From the NCBI RefSeq assembly GCF_037203705.1, contig NZ_JBBCAT010000007.1, forward strand, positions 1-64,000: a stretch of DNA of 64,000 nucleotides. Direction: 5' to 3'. Shown here piece by piece: positions 1 through 8,356 of the stretch. Positions within the stretch are counted from its first letter, which is position 1. Every line of letters begins with the position of its first letter. The stretch comes from Prosthecomicrobium sp. N25 (GTDB lineage: Bacteria > Pseudomonadota > Alphaproteobacteria > Rhizobiales > Ancalomicrobiaceae). Under the pieces are notes generated by a model that was given only the letters and a program-made list of their open reading frames with translations, made no database searches and was not told where the DNA came from. The translations under genes were made by a program, and so were the position numbers.

Positions 1-640
1 GTGCCGCCGGCGCTGTTCTCGGCGATGGTGCCGCCCGAGACCAGGATGTCGCTCGGCCCGTTGTCGTTGACGTCGGTCAGGTCGACCGTGACCGTCTCGG
101 TCCGGCTGTGCCCGGCCGCGTCCGTGACCGTCAGGTCGAAGGTCCGCGTGCCCCCCGCCTCGAAGTCGAGCACCGCCCCGGGCGCGACTCGGATCTCGTT
201 GCCGACGACCACGAAGCTCGCGGCATCCGTGCCGGCAAGGCTGTAGGTGAAGGTCTCCCCGGTATCGGCGTCGACCGTTGAGAGCGTAGCAACCACCGCC
301 CCGCCCGCACTGTTCTCCGCGATCGTGCCGCCGGTCACGACGATGTCGCTCGGGGTCTCGTCGTTGCGGTCCTCGACCGCGATCGTGAAGCTGCGGGTGA
401 ACTGGTGGCCGGCGCTGTCCGTGACCCGGACCGTGATCGACAGGCTGGGCTCGGTCTCGTGGTCGAGGACGGCGCCGGGCGCCACCGCGATGGCGCCGGT
501 CGCGGGGTCGATGGTGAAGCGGCCGCCGGCATCGTCCACCAGCGAGAAGGTGAAGCCGTCCGCCCCGTCCGGGTCCTGCACCGACACGGTGGCGACCGCG
601 GCGCCGGTGCCGGCCGTCTCCGCGACGGTTCCGGTGCGGT
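1..640 (-). repeat. Tandem cadherin-like coding repeats, unit about 297 bp
   Basis: Three successive repeat units are recognisable inside the adhesin gene. The segment reading gcgctgttctcggcg near 9-23 recurs as gcactgttctccgcg near 306-320, and a third more divergent copy lies near 611-625. The spacing of about 297-305 bp corresponds to 99-101 codons, one cadherin-like domain. The array probably continues beyond the window. Confidence 0.65.
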
Positions 641-1235
641 CGAGCGTCATGTCGGTCGGCGCGGCGTTGGGCGGCGGGGCGGAGGGTGGGGCGGCCTCCG
701 CGGTGCCCGGCCCGGCCGGCATCGCGGCGGGTGCCAGGCCGGGGGCGACGGCCGGCGTGGCCGACGCGACCGGGATGGGCGTGCCCGGTTCGCTGCCGGC
801 GGCGGCGGCGGTCAGGGAGGACTCCGGCGCCATGGCCGCGCCCGCCCTGCCCGCGTGTCCCGCGGTGGCGGGGTCGGAATGGCCGGAGGGCGTCGCGGCT
901 GGGGGCGGGGTCGTCTCGGGATCCCCGAGCCCCGTGGCGTGCCGGCCTTGCGCCATGCCCGAAGGGCCGTGCCCGGGCAGGGCCGCGACGTCCTGAGGGC
1001 TCGTCGGGGACGCGCCGGCCCCGCCTGGCGACCCTGCGGGTATCGCATCCGCGATGCCGTCCGGGCCCTTCGAACCGAAATGCAGGTTCGCATTGACGAT
1101 GTCGCTGCGCTCGACCGGCGTCTCCGCCAGCAGGAACTCCTTCACCCGCCGGGCGAGCTCGTCCTCGTGCGAGGCTGCGACGCTCGCGGCCGGTGCGGCG
1201 GCGGCGGGCGGTGCGGAAGCGGGCGATTTGCTCAT
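1..1235 (-). CDS. Cadherin-like repeat adhesin, probable type I secretion substrate (C-terminus outside window)
   Basis: The first 411 residues are visible; the reading frame runs off the window edge without a stop. The N-terminus (MSKSPASAPPAAA) has no signal peptide and is Ala/Pro-rich up to about residue 200. It then passes into tandem domains of about 99 residues with cadherin/VCBS-type signatures: GTIAENSAGG at the start of a domain, a central GAVLDFE-like strand, and DVNDNGPSDI at the junction. Such proteins are typically large extracellular adhesins exported by type I secretion through a C-terminal signal, which would lie outside the window. The divergent genes encode a full ABC-adaptor-channel exporter, so I infer this is its cargo. 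The ATG at 1235 is the first start giving the complete N-terminal segment. Ligand and total length are unknown. Confidence 0.8.
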   Translation of the reverse strand, partial: MSKSPASAPPAAAAPAASVAASHEDELARRVKEFLLAETPVERSDIVNANLHFGSKGPDGIADAIPAGSPGGAGASPTSPQDVAALPGHGPSGMAQGRHATGLGDPETTPPPAATPSGHSDPATAGHAGRAGAAMAPESSLTAAAAGSEPGTPIPVASATPAVAPGLAPAAMPAGPGTAEAAPPSAPPPNAAPTDMTLDRTGTVAETAGTGAAVATVSVQDPDGADGFTFSLVDDAGGRFTIDPATGAIAVAPGAVLDHETEPSLSITVRVTDSAGHQFTRSFTIAVEDRNDETPSDIVVTGGTIAENSAGGAVVATLSTVDADTGETFTYSLAGTDAASFVVVGNEIRVAPGAVLDFEAGGTRTFDLTVTDAAGHSRTETVTVDLTDVNDNGPSDILVSGGTIAENSAGG

Positions 1236-1508
1236 CACGAGGAATCCGGCAGTCGGGGACGGGGGGTGCTGTCGGGAAGACCCGATACCCCGTTCGACCC
1301 TCACGCCCCGCGGTAACGAAAGCTTGAATCGAATACCCGACACGCCCCCTGCGGGAACCTGCCGTACCCCTTCTCGAATCCGTGCTTAACGGTCAGTGCG
1401 CGCAGATGGTTAACGGTTCGCAAACCCCTCGGCGTCACAATGCCCGCAGGAAGGCGGGATCCGCTGCGGAGCCGCCGGATCGGGTCGGCAAGGGGCGTTG
1501 CAGGTCGG
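1236..1508. promoter_or_regulatory. Divergent promoter region between adhesin and its exporter operon
   Basis: This 273-bp gap separates two divergent transcription units and is less GC-rich than the flanking genes. It contains the direct repeat TTAACGGT at 1386-1393 and 1410-1417, 24 bp apart start to start, overlapping the 13-mer CGCAGATGGTTAA at 1401-1413 that also occurs upstream of the second type I secretion operon. I could not assign confident -35 and -10 boxes. An in-frame ATG at 1440 could extend the downstream ABC protein, but it has no ribosome-binding site. Confidence 0.45.
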
Positions 1509-3287
1509 ATGAGCACGGCAGAGATCGGGGAGCGCCGAACGTCGCTGCCGGCCCAGTTCGGGATCGGCCGGGCGGAGCTCGACCGCCTGGGCCTGCCGCA
1601 GACCCAGTTCCTCGGCCTGCCGACGAGCGTCGTCCTCGCCTCCGTGGCCATCAACATCCTCGGGCTGGCCATGCCGCTCGGGATCCTGCAGGTCTACGAC
1701 CGCATCATCCCGCACCGCTCGACCGAGACCTTGCTGGCCCTGGTGGTCGCCCTCTTCGTGGTGGCCCTGATCGAGGCGGGCCTGCGGGTGGGGCGCGGCT
1801 ACGTGGTGGCCTGGTCGGCGGCGCGCTTCAGCCAGGTCTCCATGATCGAGGCCTATTCGCGCATCCTCTTCGCCCCGCGCGAGTTGCACGCCGCCCATCC
1901 GCCTGCGCGGCTGATGCAGATGATGAGCTCCGTCCAGCGGCTCGGCGACTTCTTCGGGGGACGGTCCCGGCTTCTCGTGCTGGACCTGCCCTTCGTGGGG
2001 ATCTTCCTGGTCATGATCGCCATGATCGGCGGCTGGCTGGTCGTGGTGGCCCTCGCGGTCCTGCTCGTCTTCGCGGTCGTCACCATGCGGCTCGGCCGCA
2101 CCCTCAAGGCGATGCTCGAGAGCCGCGACCAGCAGGACGCCAAGATCTACGACTTCATCTCCGACAGCCTGTCCGGCATCACCACCCTGAAGGGCCTCGC
2201 CATGGAGGCCCTGATGCTGCGCCGCTTCGAGCGGCTGCAGGCGAGCGCGGCCCAGATCGACTACCGCTCCATCGAGGCCGCCCTGCTGGCCGAATCGACC
2301 GTCACGACCCTCGGCAACGTCACCATGATCGCGATGGTCACCTTCGGCGCCTGGCTCGCCGTGGACGGCCGGCTGACCATCGGCATGCTCTCCGCCTGCA
2401 CGCTCCTGTCCGGCCGGGTCATCCAGCCGATTCTCGGCGCCGCCTCGCTCTGGAACGAGGTGCAGAAGATGCGCCTGGGCCTGGAGAGCATCGAGCAGGT
2501 CTTCGCCCTGCAGCGTCCGGCCCTCGTGGAACAGGACGAGGCCGACGGCCCGGTCGCGGTCGCGTTCCGCTCCGTGTCTCTCACGACGGCCAGCGGAACG
2601 CTCTTCGAGAACCTGGACTGGGCGGTCGAGGCGGGCGCCGTCGCGCTGCTCGTGGGCCCGGACGGGAGCGGCAAGAGCAACCTCCTGCGCCTGGCGGCCG
2701 GCGAGACGACACCGCACGTCGGGACCGCCACGGTCGGGGGGATCGACGCCCAGGCGTTCCGGGCGACCCGGGTCGGCGCCGTGGTCCTGGTCCCGCAGAA
2801 CCCGAGCTTCTTCCGCGGCTCGATCCTGGAGAATCTGACGCTCTTCGGCGGCGGCCCCACCCCCGACCAGGTCCGTCGCGCCACGCGCCTGATCGACCTC
2901 GAGAAGGAAATCGACCGCCTGCCGCTCGGCTACGACACCCGCCTCGGCGAAGGCATCTCCGAGACCCTGCCGCTCGGCTTCCTGAAGCGCCTGTCGATCG
3001 CCCGGGCGCTCGCCCTCGGACCGCGCCTCCTGATCCTCGACGAGCCGCAGGCCTTCCTGGACACGGAGGCGGACAAGCGCCTCATCGAATCGATCGCCCG
3101 GCTGGCCGGCCACGTCACGGTGCTGATGACCTCGAGCCGGCCGTCCTACGCCGCCGCCGCCACCGAGATCTGGCACTGCGAGGCAGGCCGGCTGGCGCGC
3201 GTGGAGCGTCCCGCCCCGCCGCCTCCGGGCGCACCCGCGACCCCGCCCGCCGTTCCGCCCGCGTCCCGGCCGGAGACGAGCCCATGA
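1509..3287 (+). CDS. Type I secretion ABC transporter, permease-ATPase half A (degenerate ATPase motifs)
   Basis: A 592-residue half-transporter: cytoplasmic N-terminus, transmembrane domain from about 35 to 310, nucleotide-binding domain from about 345 to 565, and a Pro-rich tail. Walker A is intact (GPDGSGKSN, 383-391), as are the Q-loop (Q430) and Walker B with catalytic Glu (LLILDEP, 507-513). The ABC signature is degenerate (LPLGF at 487-491 instead of LSGGQ) and the H-loop His is replaced by Ser (TSSRP, 541-545). There is no N-terminal peptidase-like domain. Its stop overlaps the next start by four bases (ATGA), so the two halves are translationally coupled and probably form a heterodimer, as known for RtxB/RtxE of Vibrio. 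The ATG at 1509 is preferred over 1440 because the extra 23 residues are unlike the family. Confidence 0.85.
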   Translation: MSTAEIGERRTSLPAQFGIGRAELDRLGLPQTQFLGLPTSVVLASVAINILGLAMPLGILQVYDRIIPHRSTETLLALVVALFVVALIEAGLRVGRGYVVAWSAARFSQVSMIEAYSRILFAPRELHAAHPPARLMQMMSSVQRLGDFFGGRSRLLVLDLPFVGIFLVMIAMIGGWLVVVALAVLLVFAVVTMRLGRTLKAMLESRDQQDAKIYDFISDSLSGITTLKGLAMEALMLRRFERLQASAAQIDYRSIEAALLAESTVTTLGNVTMIAMVTFGAWLAVDGRLTIGMLSACTLLSGRVIQPILGAASLWNEVQKMRLGLESIEQVFALQRPALVEQDEADGPVAVAFRSVSLTTASGTLFENLDWAVEAGAVALLVGPDGSGKSNLLRLAAGETTPHVGTATVGGIDAQAFRATRVGAVVLVPQNPSFFRGSILENLTLFGGGPTPDQVRRATRLIDLEKEIDRLPLGYDTRLGEGISETLPLGFLKRLSIARALALGPRLLILDEPQAFLDTEADKRLIESIARLAGHVTVLMTSSRPSYAAAATEIWHCEAGRLARVERPAPPPPGAPATPPAVPPASRPETSP

Positions 3288-5536
3288 GCGGGCCGTCGCA
3301 GACGGGGCCGGGCGACGGCGCCGGGCCGGCCGCACCCATCGGGACCGGCGGGACGGCCGAGGGGGTGCGCGGCCTCCAGCACCTGCTCGCGCAGGTTTTC
3401 GAGGCGCGACCGCGGCTGGCCCCCGAACACGCCCCGCGCACGCCGCTGGAAGCCTGCCTGCGCCCCCTCCTGGAGACGCTCGGCTGGCCGGGCGACCATC
3501 GGCGCCTGTTCGAGGTGATGCCCCATCTCGAGCCGGTCGCCGACCTCGGCGAGTTCTGCGCTGTGCTCTACCGGCTCGGCTACCGCACCCGCCGGGCGAG
3601 GCTTCCGCTCGCCCGCCTCGCGCACGAGAGCCTGCCGGCGCTCCTGGAGCGAGACGAGGGGCCGGCCGTCCTGCTCGCCCGCGATCCGGAGAACGGCTTC
3701 CTCGTCTACGACGGCACCACCGCGTCCTACCGTTACGAACCGCCGACTTCGCGCCTGGAGACCGTCACGCTCGTCAACCCGGCCTCCGCCGACCAGGAAC
3801 CGCAGAAGGGCATTCGCGGCACCTGGTTCTGGAATGCGATGTGGCACGTCAAGCGCCCGATCGCCGCGGTCGTCGCCCTGACTTTCCTGACCAACCTTCT
3901 CGCCATGACGACCCCGGTCTACGTGGCCAACGTCTACAACCACGTCATCTCCACGCAGGCTCTCGAGAGTCTTGTCTATTTCTGCGCCGCGATCTCCTTC
4001 CTGGTCGCCTTCGAGTTCCACCTGCGCCACATGCGTGCCGGGCTGGTCGCCTACGTGGGCGCACGCTTCCACGCGGCGCTCGCCAACGCGGCCTTCGAGA
4101 AGGTGCTGCTGCTGCCCATCCAGATGGTCGAGCAGTCCTCGGTGGCGTCCCAGATCTCCCGCTTCCGGCAGTTCGAGGGGATCCGGATGTTCTTCACCGG
4201 GCACCTCGTCAACGCCCTGCTGGACCTCCCCTTCACGATCATCTTCCTGACCGCGCTGGGGCTCGTCGGGGGCCTCTTCGTCCTGATCCCGATCGGCCTC
4301 GTCGTCCTCTTCGGCGTGCTCGCCACCATCACGATCCCGGTCACGCGCCGCAACGTGGCCGCGACCGGGACCGCGGTCTCCCGCAGCCAGACCTTCCTGG
4401 TCGAAAGCCTCTCCAAGATCGACACGATCCGGCACCTCGGCGCGGAGCGGCTCTGGGCCGCCCGCTACGGCTCGATCGCGCGCGACGCGATCCTCAACAA
4501 GTTCCGCGCCCAGTTCTTCGACAGCGCCCTGCAGGCCGCCACCCAGTCGCTGTCCCAGCTGGCCGGCGTCGGCACGCTCGCGGTCGGCTCGATCCTGGTC
4601 ATGGAGGGGAACCTGTCGCTCGGCGGCCTGATCGCCGTGATGATGCTCATCTGGCGCCTGCTGGCCCCGCTGCAGACGGCCTTCCTGGCCATCAACAACC
4701 TCGGCCAGTTCGCCGACTCCATTCGGCAGGTCAATCTCCTCATGCGTCTGGCCGCCGAGCGGAACCCGGCCCGCACGCCCGTCCTCAGCCGGTCCTTCCG
4801 CGGCCGCATGTTGCTCGACGGGGTCGCGTACCGCTATCCGGGTCGCGCCGAGCCGGCCCTTCGCAACGTCTCGCTGGTGATCCCCGCGGGCCAGATCGTC
4901 GCCATCAGCGGGCCGGCGGGCTCGGGCAAGTCGACGCTCCTGAAGGTGATCCTCGGCTTCTACCCCGCCGCGGCGGGCACCATCTACCTGGACGGGCTGA
5001 ACCTGCAGCAGCTCGATCCCGGCGAGACCCGCGTCGGCATCGGCTACGTGCCCCAGGACCCGGTCTTCTTCTTCGGCACCCTCGCCCAGAACCTGCGCAT
5101 GTCGGACCCCGCCGCCGACGAGGCCCGCCTGATCGAGGCCCTCCGGGCGGCCGGCATCGAGGATATCGAGAGCCGCTTCCCTGACGGTCTGGAGACCCGC
5201 ATCCGGACCTCGCGCCTGCAGGATTTCTCGGAAGGCACGCTGACCCGCCTGGCGCTCGCCCGCGCCTACGTGCGCGATCCGTCGATCTACCTCTTCGACG
5301 ACCCCGGCGCCTACCTCGACCGCGACGGCGACGCCGCCTTCGTGGCGCGGCTGAACGAGCTGCGCGGCAAGGCGACCGTGATCTTGGTGACCAACCGGCC
5401 GAGCCACATGCGCGCCTGCGACCGGGTGATCCGCCTTGAACGCGGCCTCATCGTCGCCGACGGCCGCCCGGAACCTTCCGCACAGCAGCAAAAAAGCGGC
5501 GATCGTCAAGGCCCTGTTTACCAAGCTGCAGGATGA
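3284..5536 (+). CDS. Type I secretion ABC transporter, half B with C39-like N-terminal domain
   Basis: A 750-residue half-transporter. Residues 25-175 resemble the catalytically inactive C39 peptidase-like domain of HlyB-type exporters; I see no catalytic Cys in the expected Asp-Cys-Gly context, so a docking role is more likely than cleavage. The transmembrane domain spans about 190-480 and the ATPase about 505-730. Walker A is canonical (GPAGSGKST, 543-551) and Q591 sits in the Q-loop. The signature is FSEGT (648-652), Walker B ends in Asp instead of catalytic Glu (IYLFDDP, 668-674), and the H-loop His is replaced by Asn (VTNRP, 702-706). It starts inside the stop of half A and is followed after 44 bp by the HlyD-like adaptor. 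Exporter role for the adhesin is inferred from context. Confidence 0.85.
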   Translation: MSGPSQTGPGDGAGPAAPIGTGGTAEGVRGLQHLLAQVFEARPRLAPEHAPRTPLEACLRPLLETLGWPGDHRRLFEVMPHLEPVADLGEFCAVLYRLGYRTRRARLPLARLAHESLPALLERDEGPAVLLARDPENGFLVYDGTTASYRYEPPTSRLETVTLVNPASADQEPQKGIRGTWFWNAMWHVKRPIAAVVALTFLTNLLAMTTPVYVANVYNHVISTQALESLVYFCAAISFLVAFEFHLRHMRAGLVAYVGARFHAALANAAFEKVLLLPIQMVEQSSVASQISRFRQFEGIRMFFTGHLVNALLDLPFTIIFLTALGLVGGLFVLIPIGLVVLFGVLATITIPVTRRNVAATGTAVSRSQTFLVESLSKIDTIRHLGAERLWAARYGSIARDAILNKFRAQFFDSALQAATQSLSQLAGVGTLAVGSILVMEGNLSLGGLIAVMMLIWRLLAPLQTAFLAINNLGQFADSIRQVNLLMRLAAERNPARTPVLSRSFRGRMLLDGVAYRYPGRAEPALRNVSLVIPAGQIVAISGPAGSGKSTLLKVILGFYPAAAGTIYLDGLNLQQLDPGETRVGIGYVPQDPVFFFGTLAQNLRMSDPAADEARLIEALRAAGIEDIESRFPDGLETRIRTSRLQDFSEGTLTRLALARAYVRDPSIYLFDDPGAYLDRDGDAAFVARLNELRGKATVILVTNRPSHMRACDRVIRLERGLIVADGRPEPSAQQQKSGDRQGPVYQAAG

Positions 5537-5580
5537 TTGCCGCAGCGTGAACAGGCCGCATCCGAACGCGGGCGCTTGAC

Positions 5581-6939
5581 TTGGCAACAGCAGACGCTCT
5601 CCTCTCGGCGAAGCGGGTCCTTTTCCCGATCGACCGCCCCGCCGTCGACCACCTCGCGCTCCCTTTGGAGATCGAGGCGGGACGATGGCCTGCGCTCTTT
5701 CGCGGCCTGATGATCAGCGTCACCTCCGCGGTCGGCATTCTCCTCGTCCTGTTCGCCGTCGCGCCCATCAAGGAGCTGTCGGTCGCCGAGGGCCAGGTCG
5801 TACCGGAGGGGTCGACCCTGCCGGTCCACCATCTGGAGGGCGGCATCGTGGCGGCGGTCCTGGTCAAGGCCGGCACCGTGGTGGAGGCCGACCAGCCGAT
5901 CCTGCGCATGGAACCGACGGCCGCGTCCAGCGACCTGGGGCAGCTCGCCGCCCGCCGCGCCGGCCATCTCGCCGCCGTCATCCGGCTGAAGGCCCTCCTC
6001 GCCGGGACGGCTCCGGATTTCGAGGCCGCCGGGGCCGCCACGGATTCGGCGGTGGTCGAGAACACGGCCCTCTACCGCCGGGAACGCGACGCGCTCGCCA
6101 AGATCACCGAGACGCATGACAGCCGCGTCGTCCAGCGCAGCGCCACCCTGGCCGCCGCCGAATCCGAGCTGAAGAGCCTGCAGACCCAGCTCGCCGCCAA
6201 TGCCGAGCGCCTGCGGCTGCGCGAGCAACTCATGCGCGAGGGCTACGCGTCCCGCAATGCCTACCTGGACGCCCAGGTCCAGGTGGAACAGGTGCGCGCC
6301 CGCATGGCCCAGGTCGAGGGCCAGATCACGGCGGGCCGCGGCGCGGTCGCCGAGGCGAAGAGCCAGCGCGCCGAGGCGGAGGCGACCAAGCACGTCGAGT
6401 GGTCGACCGAGCTCGCCAAGACCACGGCGGAACTCGCCGAGGTCGAGCAGATGATCGCCAAGACCCGCGACCGCGTCGATCGTCTTTTCGTGCGGGCCCC
6501 CGTGCGCGGCATCGTCCAGGACCTCGTGCCGAAGTCGCCCGGCGACGTGCTGAAGCCCGGGGAGCCTGCCGCCCACATCGTCCCCCTCGACGGACGGCTG
6601 CTGGTCGAGACCCGGCTCGATCCGCAGGATTCCGGCTACGTCCGCATCGGCCACCCCGCCCGCATCAAGCTGACGGCCTTCGACCCGGAGGCCTTCGGAC
6701 CGATCCAGGGCACCGTCGTCGACATCTCCCCGACCACCTTCACCAACGACAAGGGTGTCCCGTTCTACAAGGCGACCCTCTCCCTCTCCCACACCACCGT
6801 GACGCGGGGCCGGGAGACCCATCAGATCCTCCCCGGCATGGTCGCCCGCGCCGAGATCGTCACCGGCGAGAAGTCCGTCCTGCGCTATCTCCTGAAGCCG
6901 ATTTTCCGGTCCGTCGACCTCGCCTTCTCGGAACGCTGA
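5581..6939 (+). CDS. HlyD-family type I secretion periplasmic adaptor
   Basis: A 452-residue membrane-fusion protein linking the inner-membrane ABC pair to the outer-membrane channel. It has a short cytoplasmic N-terminus, one transmembrane helix at about 45-65, a lipoyl/barrel-sandwich half (EGQVVPEGSTL, then HHLEGGIVAAVLVKAG), a long alpha-helical coiled-coil hairpin at about 115-300, the second lipoyl half (RAPVRGIVQDLVPKSPGDVL) and a C-terminal beta domain. The start is a TTG at 5581: the next in-frame ATG is 43 codons downstream and would remove the cytoplasmic segment needed to contact the ABC protein. It lies between the ABC genes and the TolC-like gene, all on the same strand. Confidence 0.88.
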   Translation: MATADALLSAKRVLFPIDRPAVDHLALPLEIEAGRWPALFRGLMISVTSAVGILLVLFAVAPIKELSVAEGQVVPEGSTLPVHHLEGGIVAAVLVKAGTVVEADQPILRMEPTAASSDLGQLAARRAGHLAAVIRLKALLAGTAPDFEAAGAATDSAVVENTALYRRERDALAKITETHDSRVVQRSATLAAAESELKSLQTQLAANAERLRLREQLMREGYASRNAYLDAQVQVEQVRARMAQVEGQITAGRGAVAEAKSQRAEAEATKHVEWSTELAKTTAELAEVEQMIAKTRDRVDRLFVRAPVRGIVQDLVPKSPGDVLKPGEPAAHIVPLDGRLLVETRLDPQDSGYVRIGHPARIKLTAFDPEAFGPIQGTVVDISPTTFTNDKGVPFYKATLSLSHTTVTRGRETHQILPGMVARAEIVTGEKSVLRYLLKPIFRSVDLAFSER

Positions 6940-6965
6940 CCCGGCGCGACCCGGTTTGCCCCGCC

Positions 6966-6981
6966 TTTACGAAGCGTTAAC
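6966..6981 (+). promoter_or_regulatory. CtrA-like site upstream of the tolC-type gene
   Basis: The sequence TTTA-CGAAGCG-TTAAC matches the alphaproteobacterial CtrA box TTAA-N7-TTAAC with one mismatch. It is followed directly by a second TTAAC. It lies 58 bp before the chosen start of the outer-membrane channel gene, in a rare AT-rich patch. Only motif similarity supports it. Confidence 0.35.
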
Positions 6982-7039
6982 CTTAACAAATCGATACTCG
7001 GCGAGATCCCGGCGCCCCCCGCCGGCGAGACAAGGTCGC

Positions 7040-8353
7040 ATGCGCCGAGCCCGAGCCTCCCATTCCACGATGCGCCGATGGTCGCGCGCCGCCCTGGCGG
7101 TGTGGGCGGTCGTCCTGGCGGCCTCGCCGGCGGCGGCCGACAACCTCGACGACGCGCTCGCGGCCGCGATGCGGGAGAGCGCGCGGCTGAAGGCCGACAT
7201 GGAGCGGCAGAAGGCGGCCGTGGAGGGCGTGAACGCCGCGCGATCGGCCTTCCTGCCGACCGTCACCGCCTCCATCGACCGAACCCTGCACGGCGAGACC
7301 TACGTGCGGCCGGCCCAGCCGACCGGCCCGACGGAGCCCTACAGCGCCGGCATAACCCTGACCCAGCCGATCTTCGACGGCATGAAGCGGATGAACGATC
7401 TCGACCGCGCCAAGGCGGCCGAGCGTGCCGGCCGCCACCTCCTGACCGACACCGAGCAGTCCGTGCTGCTCGATGCCGCCGCCGCCTACCTGGCGGTCGT
7501 CCGCGACCGCGAGGTCGTCGCCCTGCGCCAGCGCAACGTCGAGCTCGTCGCCGGCATCGTCGCCTCCGCCCGCGCCCGCTTCGGCGGAGGCGAAACGACG
7601 AAGACCGACATCGCGCAGGCGGAGTCCCGCCTGGAACTCGCCAAGGCGGATCTGGAGCGCGCCCGCGGCGAGCTCGCCGCCAGCCGTGTCGACTTCGAGA
7701 AGATGACCGGCGCGAAGCCCGAGGCCCTGAACAAGCCGACGGTCCCCACCGCCCTGCTGCCGCGGTCCGCCGGCGAAGCCGTTGCCGGCGCCCGGGATGC
7801 CAACCCCAAGCTCCTGGCCGCGGCCCTGACCGCGGACGCCGCCGCCTTCGCGGCAAAATCCGCGGCGAGCGACCTCGCCCCGACCGTGAACCTCGAGATC
7901 TCGCGGCTCGACCAGTACCAGTACTCGTCGGCCATCGCGCGGCGCGAGGACGTCCGCGTCCGCCTCGGCGTGCGCATCCCCCTCGTCACCCCCGGGCTCC
8001 TCCCCCGCATCGAGGAGGCCAAGGCGGTCGCGAGCCAGAAGCGCTACGAGGCGATCGACACCAAGGTCGGCGTCAGCGCCGCCGCGGAGGCGAGCTTCGA
8101 GCGCCACCGGGCCGCGATCCGCCGCATCGAGCGGCTCGACCGGCAGGTGAAGGCGGCCGCCGCAGCCGTCTTCGGCGTCCGCAAGGAGGCGGCTGCCGGC
8201 CAGCGCACCGTCATGGACGAACTCGATGCCCAGGAGGAACTGGTCTCCGCCCAGATCGGCCGCGTCCTGGCCGGGTTCGAGCGCGACTACCAGGCCTATG
8301 TGCTGATCGCCACCATGGGCCGCCTGACCCGCGCCTCGCTGGGTCTGCCCTGA
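7040..8353 (+). CDS. TolC-family outer-membrane efflux/secretion channel
   Basis: A 437-residue outer-membrane protein with an N-terminal Sec signal peptide (hydrophobic core AALAVWAVVLAASPAAA, cleavage near AAA-DN) followed by the two long helical-hairpin repeats typical of the TolC/OEP family: repeated heptad-rich Ala/Glu/Arg stretches, the strand segment YSAGITLTQPIFDGMKR in the first half and RVRLGVRIPLVTPG in the second. It would complete the type I exporter encoded just upstream. The ATG at 7040 has a good Shine-Dalgarno-like sequence (acaagg) five bases upstream; starts at 6956 and 7070 are also in frame but lack one. The stop is only three bases from the convergent DUF2336 gene. Confidence 0.88.
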   Translation: MRRARASHSTMRRWSRAALAVWAVVLAASPAAADNLDDALAAAMRESARLKADMERQKAAVEGVNAARSAFLPTVTASIDRTLHGETYVRPAQPTGPTEPYSAGITLTQPIFDGMKRMNDLDRAKAAERAGRHLLTDTEQSVLLDAAAAYLAVVRDREVVALRQRNVELVAGIVASARARFGGGETTKTDIAQAESRLELAKADLERARGELAASRVDFEKMTGAKPEALNKPTVPTALLPRSAGEAVAGARDANPKLLAAALTADAAAFAAKSAASDLAPTVNLEISRLDQYQYSSAIARREDVRVRLGVRIPLVTPGLLPRIEEAKAVASQKRYEAIDTKVGVSAAAEASFERHRAAIRRIERLDRQVKAAAAAVFGVRKEAAAGQRTVMDELDAQEELVSAQIGRVLAGFERDYQAYVLIATMGRLTRASLGLP

Positions 8354-8356
8354 GGC

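Noticed and set aside
1386-1414. CtrA box in the adhesin-exporter gap
   Set aside because: Two TTAA words exist but they are not separated by seven bases, and no partial partner was found at the right distance.
1382-3283. An open frame extending half B of the ABC pair upstream to 1382
   Set aside because: This extension lies out of frame inside half A and has the Arg/Pro/Gly-rich composition of a shadow frame. The ATGA overlap at 3284 and family N-terminus define the real start.
3146-5587. Very long minus-strand open frame opposite the ABC genes
   Set aside because: It is an antisense frame produced by high GC at third positions; its Asp/Glu/Arg/Gly-rich product has no domain, while the plus strand encodes recognisable transporters.
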